Assembly (NCBI RefSeq): GCF_030818075.1
Contig: NZ_JAUSZZ010000001.1
Coordinates: forward strand, 3,658,001 to 3,722,000
DNA length: 64,000 nt
Source: Microbacterium proteolyticum
GTDB lineage: Bacteria; Actinomycetota; Actinomycetes; Actinomycetales; Microbacteriaceae
Reading direction: 5' to 3'
Below, in pieces: positions 17,991 through 26,187 of this stretch. The stretch's first letter is position 1; each line of letters opens with the position of its first letter. The notes under the pieces were generated by a model that saw only the letters and a list, made by a program, of their open reading frames with translations, ran no database searches and had not been told where the DNA came from. The position numbers and the translations under genes are program-made.

Positions 17991-19144
17991 GCCGCCACCT
18001 CCTCGGGCACCCGAACGGTGAGACGGAATCGGTCGCCGAGGCGGACGGCATCCATCGTCCCTCCGACCGCTCCGACGCGGTCGGCGATCCCGGAAAGCCC
18101 GGCCCCGTCGCCGACGTCTACGGCGGAGCGGGAGTCGTTCTCGACGACGAGCACCCACGACCCCTCGTGACGGGCGAGGGAGAGGGATGCCGCGCCACCA
18201 CCGCCGTGCTTGAGCACGTTGGTCGTGGCTTCGCGGACGACCGGGCCGAGCACGTCGGCAGGCGCCCGGCCGGCCTCGGTGTCGACGAGCAGGTCGACGC
18301 CCAGGCCGGCGGCGCGGAGCAGGTCGGCGGCGTTCGCGAGCTCGTCGGGCAGGGGCACTCCGCGGAACCGCGCGGCGAGATCGCGGGTGCCCCGCCGGGC
18401 GTCGTCGACGCTCACCCGGGCCGCGCGCACCTGCTCGAGCGCGGCATCCGGGTCACGCGCCATCATCTTCTCGGCGAGCTCGAGCTGCAGCGCGATCACC
18501 TGCAGGTGGTGTCCCTGCAGGTCGTGCAGGTCGCTCGCGAGGCGCAGGCGCTCCTGCGCGGCGGCGAGTCGTCCCTCGGCGCGACGCGCGCGGTCGAGCT
18601 CGCGCACGATGTCCCACCACCACAGCGACGTCGCCGACAGCGGAGGAAGCATCGCGATGAACAGAGCGAGTCCGAACGCGGCGGCGACGAGACCGTCGGG
18701 GTTGAGGCGGGTGGCATCCACGATCCAGGTCGCGACGATCACTCCGATGAGCAGCACGACCATGCGCAGCCGGATGCCGACCCGCCAGCGCACGAGACAC
18801 AGCGCCTGCGCCGCGAGGGCCACGGCGAGCAGCAGCGACCCGGCAGCGGCCCCGGCCAGAGCGCCGAAGGCGACACCGACGAGCAGCGGGAGCCACCCGG
18901 GCCGCACGGCGTCGCCGTCGTCGAGCGGCTCGCGCCGGTAGCGCAGGAGAAGAAGGACAGCGGATGCCGTGGCACCCGCCGCCCCGACCAGGTACGGCGT
19001 CGCCGACAGCGGCGTGCCGTCGAGGATCACGGCCACCGCCCAGATCCCCAGGCCGAACACCTGCAGCGAAAGGATCGACGCGACGGTGTACCACCACGTC
19101 GCCCGCACGTCGCGGGCGTAGGCGGCGGCGGAGGAGGTGCTCAC
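17987..19144 (-). CDS. sensor histidine kinase (HisKA_3 type, DesK-like)
   Basis: 385 residues from the GTG at 19144; TACAGT 7 nt upstream supports this start over an ATG 153 nt earlier. Five or six membrane helices fill residues 15-180, with no large sensor domain, so the membrane itself or an intramembrane signal is sensed. HisKA_3 region LASDLHDLQGHHLQVIALQLEL with the phospho-His in LHD; HATPase N box VREATTNVLKHGG and G box GDGAGLSGIADRVGAVGG. It is upstream of and overlapping its response regulator. Confidence 0.92.
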   Translation of the reverse strand: MSTSSAAAYARDVRATWWYTVASILSLQVFGLGIWAVAVILDGTPLSATPYLVGAAGATASAVLLLLRYRREPLDDGDAVRPGWLPLLVGVAFGALAGAAAGSLLLAVALAAQALCLVRWRVGIRLRMVVLLIGVIVATWIVDATRLNPDGLVAAAFGLALFIAMLPPLSATSLWWWDIVRELDRARRAEGRLAAAQERLRLASDLHDLQGHHLQVIALQLELAEKMMARDPDAALEQVRAARVSVDDARRGTRDLAARFRGVPLPDELANAADLLRAAGLGVDLLVDTEAGRAPADVLGPVVREATTNVLKHGGGGAASLSLARHEGSWVLVVENDSRSAVDVGDGAGLSGIADRVGAVGGTMDAVRLGDRFRLTVRVPEEVAA

Positions 19145-19151
19145 CCCGGCC

Positions 19152-19157
19152 ACTGTA
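19152..19157 (-). promoter_or_regulatory. -10 of the histidine kinase/response regulator operon
   Basis: TACAGT on the minus strand, 7 nt before the GTG at 19144. It sets the kinase start. Confidence 0.5.
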
Positions 19158-19295
19158 CGGCCGTGACATTCGTCACGGGTGGCCCCGCGCATCCTCCCGC
19201 GCGGTCGTGACACCGCGACACTGCCGCGGGCGTCCCGCCATGGGTGGGATGGGATCACCGCGGAACACGCCGCGGCCGATCCCCCCGGAGCAGTC

Positions 19296-19796
19296 ATGTC
19301 GAACCCCCTCAGCGATCTCGTCCTCGGCTTTCAGGGCCTGGTCGCCGACGTTCCCGATCTCGTGCAGCCGGTCATCGTCGCCCTCGCCGGCGCGGTGCCG
19401 TTCATCGAGGGCGAGGGCGCCGCGGCTATCGGCATCGTCGGCGGGATCAACCCGGTCGTCGCCGCTATCGCCGGCGCGGTCGGCAACCTCATCTGCGTCG
19501 CGATCGTCGTGTTGGCGACCTCGCGGGTGCGCACCGCGGTCACCACGCGCCGCGGGGCGCCCGAGAAGCCCGTCACCGCCCGCCGTCAGAAGTTCGAGCG
19601 CGCGTACCACCGCTACGGAACCCCCGGTGTCAGCCTGCTCGGACCACTGCTGCTGCCCACCCAGTTCACCGCGGCCGCGCTCACCTCGACGGGAGTCCCG
19701 CCGGTACGCGTGATCGCGTGGCAGGCCGCCGCGATCGTGCTGTGGACGACCGTCGTCACGCTGATCGTCGCCGGCGTCATCCGCATCGCGGCCTGA
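19296..19796 (+). CDS. small multi-drug export protein homologue (membrane)
   Basis: 166 residues from the ATG at 19296, shortly after a GGAG. The stretch LAGAVPFIEGEGAAAIGIVGGINPVVAAIAGAVGN, with an Asn/Glu-bearing re-entrant loop, and the Cys-bearing helix after it match the PF06695-type small export family. A basic cytoplasmic loop (RRGAPEKPVTARRQKFERAY) precedes two more helices. About four spans in all. The drug-export name is historical; real substrates are unknown. Confidence 0.75.
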   Translation: MSNPLSDLVLGFQGLVADVPDLVQPVIVALAGAVPFIEGEGAAAIGIVGGINPVVAAIAGAVGNLICVAIVVLATSRVRTAVTTRRGAPEKPVTARRQKFERAYHRYGTPGVSLLGPLLLPTQFTAAALTSTGVPPVRVIAWQAAAIVLWTTVVTLIVAGVIRIAA

Positions 19797-19821
19797 CTCC
19801 CGGGAACGGAACGCCGCTGCC

Positions 19822-19853
19822 GGGCAGGCGAGGCGACGACGCCTCGCGTGCCC
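19822..19853 (+). terminator. stem-loop after the small export gene
   Basis: Arms GGGCA-GCGAGGCG and CGCCTCGC-TGCCC around an ACGA loop, with a single mismatch, about 25 bp after the stop. No clear T run follows. Confidence 0.55.
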
Positions 19854-20001
19854 GTGCGGGGCGGCCGCGTCCGACCGGGCGGCACCCGACACCTCGCCGC
19901 AGCCCGAATCGACCAGCCTGACTCGTGGCATCCCCACTTCGCCGTCTGCCTTGGAGCCGCCTCGGCTGTCAACGCCCGCGCGCCGATGCCGCACGTCGTC
20001 T

Positions 20002-20007
20002 TAGCGT
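20002..20007 (+). promoter_or_regulatory. -10 of the histidine phosphatase gene
   Basis: TAGCGT, 6 nt before the ATG at 20014; same hexamer and spacing as at nirB and at the LigD-type polymerase gene. Confidence 0.6.
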
Positions 20008-20013
20008 CGCGCA

Positions 20014-20730
20014 ATGGCAGTGACGCGACTCTGGCTGATTCGACACGGAGAGAGCGAAGGGAACGTGGCGGCGTCGGAGGCCGATCGCACCGGGTCCCCG
20101 GTGATCGCGCTCGACATCCGCGACGCCGACGTGGAGCTCTCCCCCACCGGCCGCGACCAGGCCGAAGCGCTCGGCACCTGGCTGCGCTCGGTCGCGTCCG
20201 ACGTCGACGAGTACTGGGTGTCGCCGTACCGCCGCGCGCGGCAGACCCTGGCGATCGCGCTGGACGACGTGCCCACGGCATCCCAGGCGCTCGTCGACGA
20301 GAGACTGCGCGACCGGGAGCTCGGCATCCTGGATCTGCTCACCTGGCAGGGCGTGCAGGAGCTTCACCCGGAAGAAGCCGCTCGCCGGCGCCACCTGGGC
20401 AAGTTCTTCCACCGGCCGCCGGGCGGGGAGTCGTGGGCCGATGTCGCGCTGCGGCTGCGGTCGTTCTTCCGCGATGCGCTCGAGCGACCCGCGCCGACCG
20501 TCGTGGTCGTCGCGCACGACGCCGTGATCATGCTGATCCTGTACATCCTGCTGAACCTCGATGAGGCGAAGCTCCTCGCGTTCGCCGCGAGCCACACCGT
20601 GCGCAACGCCTCGGTGACCGAACTCGTCCACAACGACGAGGGCTGGAAGCTCGTCACCTTCTCGGCCGTCGACCACCTCGAGAGTCAGGGCGCCGACGTC
20701 ACCGTGCACTCCGGAGAAGACGATGTCTGA
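20014..20730 (+). CDS. histidine phosphatase family protein (phosphoglycerate mutase-like)
   Basis: 238 residues. The catalytic RHGESEGN is near the N-terminus, followed by LSPTGRDQAEALG, the second Arg in SPYRRARQTL, the acid residue region ERLRDRELGILD, and the second His in VVAHDAVIMLI. It removes phosphate from small molecules or proteins; the substrate is unknown. Its stop lies 8 nt inside the next gene, so the two form an operon, and the promoter appears leaderless. Confidence 0.9.
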   Translation: MAVTRLWLIRHGESEGNVAASEADRTGSPVIALDIRDADVELSPTGRDQAEALGTWLRSVASDVDEYWVSPYRRARQTLAIALDDVPTASQALVDERLRDRELGILDLLTWQGVQELHPEEAARRRHLGKFFHRPPGGESWADVALRLRSFFRDALERPAPTVVVVAHDAVIMLILYILLNLDEAKLLAFAASHTVRNASVTELVHNDEGWKLVTFSAVDHLESQGADVTVHSGEDDV

Positions 20731-21547
20731 GCCCGTCACCTTGCAACTGCTGCGCGAATGGGGCCTACCCGATGCGGGCGGGTCGAAGAAGTCGCGCGGC
20801 CAGGTCGTCGTGGTGGGCGGATCGCCGCGTTCGCCCGGCGCCGTGCTCCTCTCGGCCGAGGCGTCGCTGCGCGTCGGCGCTGGCCGCGTCGGTCTCGCCG
20901 TACCCGCCGAGCTCGCGCCGCAGCTGGGCCCGGCGATGCCCGAAGCAGGTGTCTACGGCCTCCCGGCCGGCTCCGGGCCGCTCGACGACGCGCTGCGTTC
21001 GGCCCTGGAATCCGCGGATGCCGTGCTCCTCGGCCCGGGTTTCGATGATCCGGATGCCACCCGCGCGGCGCTGCAGACCGTGGCCGACGCCGACATCGAC
21101 CGGCTCGTGCTCGACGCCTTCGCCCTCGGCATCCTGCCGACCTTCGACCGCGGCATCCTTCCCACCGACCTGCTGATCAATGCCAACGAAGAAGAGGCCG
21201 CCCTGCTGCTCGAGCGCGATCTGGGCGACGACCGGGAGGCGGACGTCGCAGACATCGCCCGCCGCTACGACGCCGTCGTGCACTGCTTCGGAACGGTCGC
21301 GCACCCCGACGGGCGCTGCTGGCAGGCCGAGCCAGGCGGCTCGGGACTCGGCACCGCGGGCAGCGGCGACGTGCTGTCGGGAGCGATCACGGGCTTCGCC
21401 GCCCTCGGAATGGATGCCGAACGCGCGGCCGTCTGGGGCGGGTGGACCCATGCGCGCGCCGGCGACCGCCTCACCGAACGTCTCGGTGTGGGGTTCCTCG
21501 CTCGGGATCTGCTGCCGGAGCTGACCGCGGTCGTGCACGAGAGCTGA
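20723..21547 (+). CDS. nnrD: ADP-dependent NAD(P)H-hydrate dehydratase
   Basis: 274 residues, the stand-alone YjeF C-terminal (ribokinase-like) domain. Evidence: GQVVVVGGSPRSPGAVLLSAEASLRVGAGRV at the N-terminus, VLLGPGFDD, DRLVLDAFAL, LLINANEEEAA and GLGTAGSGDVLSGAITG with the catalytic Asp. It repairs the damaged hydrated forms of NADH/NADPH using ADP. The epimerase half (NnrE) is not fused here. It overlaps the phosphatase gene by 8 nt; its 3' end overlaps the convergent hydrolase gene by 77 bp. Confidence 0.9.
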   Translation: MSEPVTLQLLREWGLPDAGGSKKSRGQVVVVGGSPRSPGAVLLSAEASLRVGAGRVGLAVPAELAPQLGPAMPEAGVYGLPAGSGPLDDALRSALESADAVLLGPGFDDPDATRAALQTVADADIDRLVLDAFALGILPTFDRGILPTDLLINANEEEAALLLERDLGDDREADVADIARRYDAVVHCFGTVAHPDGRCWQAEPGGSGLGTAGSGDVLSGAITGFAALGMDAERAAVWGGWTHARAGDRLTERLGVGFLARDLLPELTAVVHES

Positions 21548-22268
21548 CGGCGCGGATCCGCTCCGCCGTCTCGCGCGGTGCGGTGAAGTGCGCGAGGTGT
21601 CGGTGACCGGTGATGACCGCGACCTCGGCGTCGGGGGCGCGTGCCGCCAGCCGCACCGCCCATTCCTGTGCGGCGATCGGGTCGTTCGAGCCCCGCAGGA
21701 CGAGCAGGGGCGGTGCGAGCGTCGCCACCCGGTCCTCAATCGGGTACCGCAGCATGTGCACCGCCTGCCGCGCGTACCAAACGGGTCCGCAGCGCAGATA
21801 GTCGCTGACGACGATGCCGTTCAGTCGCGGCGGCTCGAGCGCGGAGTCGCGGGCCAGCAGCAGCGCCTGCGTGAGCGCGCGGCGCCGCGCGCTGTCGACC
21901 ACCGGCCCGAGCGCGACGATGCCCCGCGCCAGGTCGGGTCGCTGCTGCGCGAGTTCGACCACCCACTGCGATCCCATCGACTGCCCGACCAGCACGGCGT
22001 CGCGCACTCCCAGCTCGTCGAGCACGTGGCCGAGGGCATCGGCCGTCTCGCGGATGCCGGGTACCCAGCCCGGCTTCGGCACCCCGCCGAAGCCCGGCAG
22101 GTCGACGGCGTGCACCTCGGCGTCCTCGGCCAGCGCCACGTGCAGGCGGGTGTAGTAGCGGTGCGACATCCCGATGCCGTGGACGAGCACGTAAGCCGGA
22201 GCGCCCGACCGCCGGGTCGAGAAGGAGCGGAACGCGAGTCCGTTCACGGAGTGGTGCTGGGTGGTCAC
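21471..22268 (-). CDS. alpha/beta-fold hydrolase
   Basis: 265 residues from the GTG at 22268, chosen because TACGGT lies 7 nt upstream. Oxyanion region YVLVHGIGMSHRYYTRL, nucleophile elbow VLVGQSMGSQW with the Ser, an acid near PLLVLRGSNDPIA, and the catalytic His in GHRHLAHFTAP. The Arg/Pro-rich last 25 residues are coded in the region that overlaps the nnrD 3' end, so the core enzyme probably ends near residue 240. Substrate unknown. Confidence 0.88.
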   Translation of the reverse strand: MTTQHHSVNGLAFRSFSTRRSGAPAYVLVHGIGMSHRYYTRLHVALAEDAEVHAVDLPGFGGVPKPGWVPGIRETADALGHVLDELGVRDAVLVGQSMGSQWVVELAQQRPDLARGIVALGPVVDSARRRALTQALLLARDSALEPPRLNGIVVSDYLRCGPVWYARQAVHMLRYPIEDRVATLAPPLLVLRGSNDPIAAQEWAVRLAARAPDAEVAVITGHRHLAHFTAPRETAERIRAVSSRARPRSAPAADPERGTPHRDVR

Positions 22269-22275
22269 GCCGGTC

Positions 22276-22281
22276 ACCGTA
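22276..22281 (-). promoter_or_regulatory. -10 of the alpha/beta hydrolase gene
   Basis: TACGGT on the minus strand, 7 nt before the GTG at 22268. Confidence 0.45.
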
Positions 22282-22380
22282 AGCGCCGCAAGCGGAAAGA
22301 CGTCCGGGGGTTGCTGAGGGCCCTGATCGGATGGAGGCGGTGGGGCGCCGTCCGCTCGGAGACGGCGCCCCACCCGGGCA

Positions 22381-22992
22381 TCAGGACAGCTCGCTCAGCA
22401 GCTGCTCCATCTCGGCGATCTCTGCCGTCTGCGTCTCGACGATGCTCTCCGCGAGCGCGACGGCATCGGCGTTCGAGCCGTCATCGATCTCGTCCTGCGC
22501 CATCTCCACCGCACCACGGTGGTGCTCGATCATCTGCGACAGGAAGAGGCGGGCGGCCTCGCTGCCCGACGCGGCGTCGAGCGCCTGCATGTCGTCTTCG
22601 CTCATCATGCCGCTGCCGTGGTGCATGCCGTCACCGTCGGTCAGCGCGGCGCCCCAGTCGCTCAGCCATCCCTGCATCGTCTCGATCTCGGGTTGCTGTG
22701 CGGCCTTGATCTCGGTCGCGAGAGCGGTGACGCGCTCGTCGACGCCGTCCTTCGCCAGAAGGGTGTCCGACATCTCGACGGCCTGCTGGTGGTGCGGGAT
22801 CATCATGCTCGTGAACATGACGTCGGCCTCGGTGGCGTCGGCCTGGGGAGCGGCGTCGTCGGAGGTGGATGCCGTGGCACCGCCGCCGTGGTCCATGCCG
22901 GGCATGCTGTCGGATCCGCCGCCGCTGCACCCGGCGAGCAGGAGCAGGGCGGTGAGGGTGAGTGCGGCGGTCGCCGCGGAACGGTTCTTCAT
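22381..22992 (-). CDS. DUF305 lipoprotein
   Basis: 203 residues. Lipobox LLLLAGC places the lipidated Cys at residue 22; a short Gly/Ser/Met/His linker (GGGSDSMPGMDHGGG) follows. Two DUF305 repeats show as FTSMMIPHHQQAVEMSD and FLSQMIEHHRGAVEMAQDEI, whose His pairs resemble a ferritin-like metal fold; the segment between them is Met/His-rich. It is anchored on the outer face of the membrane. DUF305 proteins usually sit in copper-handling loci, and the DUF6153 gene just upstream fits that. Direct metal binding is inferred. Confidence 0.92.
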   Translation of the reverse strand: MKNRSAATAALTLTALLLLAGCSGGGSDSMPGMDHGGGATASTSDDAAPQADATEADVMFTSMMIPHHQQAVEMSDTLLAKDGVDERVTALATEIKAAQQPEIETMQGWLSDWGAALTDGDGMHHGSGMMSEDDMQALDAASGSEAARLFLSQMIEHHRGAVEMAQDEIDDGSNADAVALAESIVETQTAEIAEMEQLLSELS

Positions 22993-23074
22993 GGTGTGTT
23001 CTCCAGGGTCGGTGATGAGGCCCGAGGGTGATCGGGCGGTTCGCGCTGCCCGCGCGGAGCGGGCCGGCGCATCC

Positions 23075-23686
23075 TCACGTGCGACGGATGCAGAGAACGG
23101 TGAGTGAGGGCGGCGGGAGCGCGTGCGCCACGACCGACCATGAGAACGGTCGCGTCCGCCTCAAGAGCACGCGCAGGCTCTCGGACCGCATCGCCGCTGC
23201 GGCGACGAACGCGATCACCGCGGCGAGCAGCGCCAGAACGCATGTCATCCAGGCCATCGTGTGCTCGCCCGACGGGGCGTGACCGTCGTGGGCGGCCCGG
23301 GGCGGCGTCGCCGCCGGGTGCGCGGAGACGATCTCGGATGCCGTGGGCTCGCCTCCGTGAGTGTGACCGGTGGCCGTTCCCCCGTGCGACACGACGGAGT
23401 CGAACTCGGCAGCTCGGCCGGCCGCCGCCCCCGCATGCGACACGACGGAGTCGAACTCGGCAGCTCGGGCGACCGTCATCCCCTCGTGCGACGCGGCAAT
23501 GTCGGGCGCGGCACCGTGGGCGACCGTCGGAGCGTGTGCGGTGGCCACGGCGTGGCCCGCGGCGGTGCTGTGGGTGTTCAGTGCGTGCATCGCCAGCAGT
23601 CCGGCGATGACGATGACGCTCAGGAGCGCGAGGTGCAGGAGTCTGCGCGGATCGCGAAGGTGTGCGGCCACCGCGATGAGCGACAT
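23075..23686 (-). CDS. DUF6153-like membrane protein with internal 17-residue repeats
   Basis: 203 residues from the ATG at 23686, with GGGAGG five bases upstream; a GTG two codons earlier lacks a site. TM1 about residues 16-34 (LHLALLSVIVIAGLLAMHAL), a His-rich outside segment, then TM2 near residues 143-165 (MAWMTCVLALLAAVIAF) with a conserved Cys, as in DUF6153. The outside segment holds three 17-residue units, two of them nearly identical (RAAEFDSVVSHAGAAAG and RAAEFDSVVSHGGTATG). It is upstream of and co-directional with the DUF305 gene (82-bp gap); a role in copper handling is inferred. Confidence 0.7.
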   Translation of the reverse strand: MSLIAVAAHLRDPRRLLHLALLSVIVIAGLLAMHALNTHSTAAGHAVATAHAPTVAHGAAPDIAASHEGMTVARAAEFDSVVSHAGAAAGRAAEFDSVVSHGGTATGHTHGGEPTASEIVSAHPAATPPRAAHDGHAPSGEHTMAWMTCVLALLAAVIAFVAAAAMRSESLRVLLRRTRPFSWSVVAHALPPPSLTVLCIRRT

Positions 23687-23829
23687 GCGCACCTCCCTTC
23701 GTCGACACCAGGGTAGGCGCTACCTGTGACCGGAGGGGCCGCTCCGCTCATACGGCATCCATAGCTTCTCTTGGCTCCGGGCAGGCATCCCTGAGGGAGC
23801 GGGCAGGGCGCGACGCCTTTCCTGGTGCC

Positions 23830-24873
23830 ATGCACCCCGCAGACGACACCCCCGACATCCCGACCGAAGCCGCTTCGGCACAGGCGCGCCGTCCGACCCG
23901 CTCGCCCCTGCTCGCCCCGACGGACAACCGCGCGAAGAGGCGCCGCGTCACCCGTCGCGCCTTTCTCGCAGGCGGACTGACGGTTGCGCTCGTCGCCGGC
24001 GGTTCCGCGGCGTGGGCGGCGAACCGCTTCCTCGTCCCTCACGTGGAGGTCGCCGACGTCGCGGCGTACGAAGCGGAGCACTCCGCGGTGGCCAGCGCCG
24101 AGCCGACGGAGACGGCGACCGCGACGGCCTCGGCCACCCTCACCGACATGAGCTACAGCGACGGATCGACCTCGGTCACGGTGTCGACGGTCACGACCGA
24201 CACGCTCACCTACTACGTCGCCGACGTCGTGCTGGGCGACGCGACCGACCTGCGCTCCGCATTCGCGAACAACCAGTTCGGCGAGAACATCACGCAGACG
24301 ACGAGCGAGATCGCCGCGGCCAACGGGGCGGTGTTCGCGATCAACGGCGACTACTACGGCTTCCGCTCAACGGGTATCGAGATTCGCAACGGCGTGGTGT
24401 ATCGCGACGAGGGCGCCCGGCAGGGCCTCGCCTTCTACACCGACGGTCACGTCGAGGTGTACGACGAGACGCAGACCACGGCCGCCGAGCTGCTGGCATC
24501 CGGGGTCTGGAACACCCTCAGCTTCGGGCCCGCGATCGTCGAGAACGGCGAGGTGGTCGACGGCATCGACAGCGTCGAGGTCGACACGAACGTCGGAAAC
24601 CACTCGATCCAGGGCGACCAGCCCCGCACGGCGGTCGGCGTCATCGACGACAACCACCTCGTCTTCGTCGTCGTCGACGGCCGGCAGGAGGGCTATAGCG
24701 AGGGCGTGACGCTGCCCGAGCTCGCCGACATCATGCTCTCGCTCGGCGCGACGACCGCCTACAACCTCGACGGCGGCGGCTCATCGACCATGTACTTCAA
24801 CGGCCAGGTGGTGAACTCGCCCTCCAACGGCGGCGAGCGCGGCACGAGCGACATCCTCTACGTGGCGGGCTGA
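23830..24873 (+). CDS. exported phosphodiester glycosidase family protein (NAGPA domain)
   Basis: 347 residues. The N-terminal RRRVTRRAFLAGGLTVALVAGG looks like a Tat-type signal/anchor at about residues 36-60. The NAGPA (DUF2233) domain fills residues 125-345: GAVFAINGDYYGFRSTG, then RTAVGVIDDNHLVFVVVDGR and the hallmark NLDGGGSSTM near the C-terminus. Members cleave or remodel sugar-phosphodiester bonds on surface glycans. It is the first gene of a five-gene plus-strand cluster; the next start is 3 bp after its stop. Confidence 0.9.
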   Translation: MHPADDTPDIPTEAASAQARRPTRSPLLAPTDNRAKRRRVTRRAFLAGGLTVALVAGGSAAWAANRFLVPHVEVADVAAYEAEHSAVASAEPTETATATASATLTDMSYSDGSTSVTVSTVTTDTLTYYVADVVLGDATDLRSAFANNQFGENITQTTSEIAAANGAVFAINGDYYGFRSTGIEIRNGVVYRDEGARQGLAFYTDGHVEVYDETQTTAAELLASGVWNTLSFGPAIVENGEVVDGIDSVEVDTNVGNHSIQGDQPRTAVGVIDDNHLVFVVVDGRQEGYSEGVTLPELADIMLSLGATTAYNLDGGGSSTMYFNGQVVNSPSNGGERGTSDILYVAG

Positions 24874-24876
24874 GCG

Positions 24877-26187
24877 GTGTTCGTGCTCATCCCCGCCTTC
24901 GAGCCGGGCCCGCGGATGCCGGCCCTCGTCACCGAACTGCTCCGCGCCGACCCCGACCTCGATGTGCTCGTGGTCGACGACGGCAGCGGCCCGGCGTTCG
25001 CTCCGGCGTTCGCCGCGGCGCGTTCCGCCGGCGCCCGAGTGATCGCCCACGCCCGCAACCGCGGTAAGGGAGCGGCGCTCAAGACGGGCTTCGCCCACAT
25101 CACCGCCCAGAACCCGGATGCCGACGTCGTCACCGCCGACGCCGACGGCCAGCACACGCCGGCCGACGTGTGCCGCGTGGCCGACGCCCTGCGCCGCGAC
25201 GCGGCCGACGGGCGTAGCGCCCTCGTGCTGGGTGTCCGCGGCTTGCGCGGCGAGGTGCCGTTGCGCAGCCGCCTCGGCAACGCGGCGGCCCGGGGGCTGT
25301 TCCGCCTCGCCACCGGGCGCCGGCTCAGCGACACCCAGACCGGGCTCCGCGGCATCCCGTCCGACCGCCTGCCGTGGGCGCTCGGCATCCCCGGGGACGG
25401 CTTCGAGTACGAGCAGCGGATGCTCCTGCGCCTGGGCCCCGACCAGCTCGCCGCGCACGAGGTGCCGATCGACACGGTCTACCTCGACCGCAACGCCTCG
25501 AGCCACTTCCGGCCGGTGCGCGACTCGCTGCGCGTGCTGCTGCCGGTGCTGCTGTTCGCGTCTTCGTCGCTCGCGGCCTTCGCCGTCGATACCGTCGCGT
25601 TGTTGGTGCTGCAAGCGCTGACCGGCTGGCTCGTGCCCTCGATCGTCGCTGCGCGGGTGTTGTCGGCCACCGCGAACTTCGTGGTCAACCGCCGCGTCGT
25701 CTTCCGGGCGCGGGGCGGGTCGATGCTTCCGCAGGCCGTGCGCTACGGCGTTCTCGCGCTCGCGCTGCTGGCCTCGAACATCGCGTGGATGTCGTTCCTC
25801 ACCGACAACGGGCTGGCCCTGCTGCCGGCCAAGGTCGTGACCGAGGGCGTGCTGTTCGTCCTCAGCTACGGCGTGCAGCGCGCGCTGGTCTTCCCTCGAA
25901 CGGATGCCGGGCCCCCGGCGCGCCCGCCGATGTCACGGCCGGACCGGCCCCATGCCCCGGCTTCCCCGCCAGCCCCGGTCCCTCAGCCCGCACCCCAGGT
26001 CCCTGAGCCCGTCGAGGGGACCGGCGCCCGCGTCACCCCCGGAGGCGTCGACGAGCTCAGCCTCCTCGCACCACCCCAGGTTCTTGAGCCCGTCGAAGGG
26101 ACCGGCCCCCACCCCGCGCCCGGCGACTTCGACAGGCTCAGCCCCCTCCGTTCCACCCCCCAGACCCCCGCAAGGAGCACCTCATGA
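24877..26187 (+). CDS. GT2 glycosyltransferase fused to a GtrA-like membrane domain
   Basis: 436 residues from a GTG. Residues 1-210 are a GT-A domain of the DPM1-like type: VLVVDDGSGP, RNRGKGAALKTGF, the metal-binding DADGQHTP and TQTGLRGIP. Residues 225-350 are four GtrA helices (FASSSLAAFAVDTVALLVLQAL, FVVNRRVVFRA). Such fusions make or flip polyprenyl-phosphate sugars. From about residue 350 the tail is Pro-rich and is encoded partly by two ~80-bp copies of an intergenic palindrome (25.99-26.14 kb), giving PEPVEGTG and LEPVEGTG. The stop overlaps the next ATG (ATGA). Confidence 0.9.
   Translation: MFVLIPAFEPGPRMPALVTELLRADPDLDVLVVDDGSGPAFAPAFAAARSAGARVIAHARNRGKGAALKTGFAHITAQNPDADVVTADADGQHTPADVCRVADALRRDAADGRSALVLGVRGLRGEVPLRSRLGNAAARGLFRLATGRRLSDTQTGLRGIPSDRLPWALGIPGDGFEYEQRMLLRLGPDQLAAHEVPIDTVYLDRNASSHFRPVRDSLRVLLPVLLFASSSLAAFAVDTVALLVLQALTGWLVPSIVAARVLSATANFVVNRRVVFRARGGSMLPQAVRYGVLALALLASNIAWMSFLTDNGLALLPAKVVTEGVLFVLSYGVQRALVFPRTDAGPPARPPMSRPDRPHAPASPPAPVPQPAPQVPEPVEGTGARVTPGGVDELSLLAPPQVLEPVEGTGPHPAPGDFDRLSPLRSTPQTPARSTS
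25996..26142. repeat. two tandem CTGAGCCCGTCGA hairpins inside the glycosyltransferase tail
   Basis: Unit 1: CCTGAGCCCGTCGAGGG (from 26000) with the inverted partner GTCGACGAGCTCAG (26047-26060). Unit 2: CTTGAGCCCGTCGAAGGGA (from 26083) with the inverted partner CTTCGACAGGCTCAGC (26127-26142). The units are about 80 bp apart and read in frame as part of the protein's Pro-rich tail. Confidence 0.75.
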
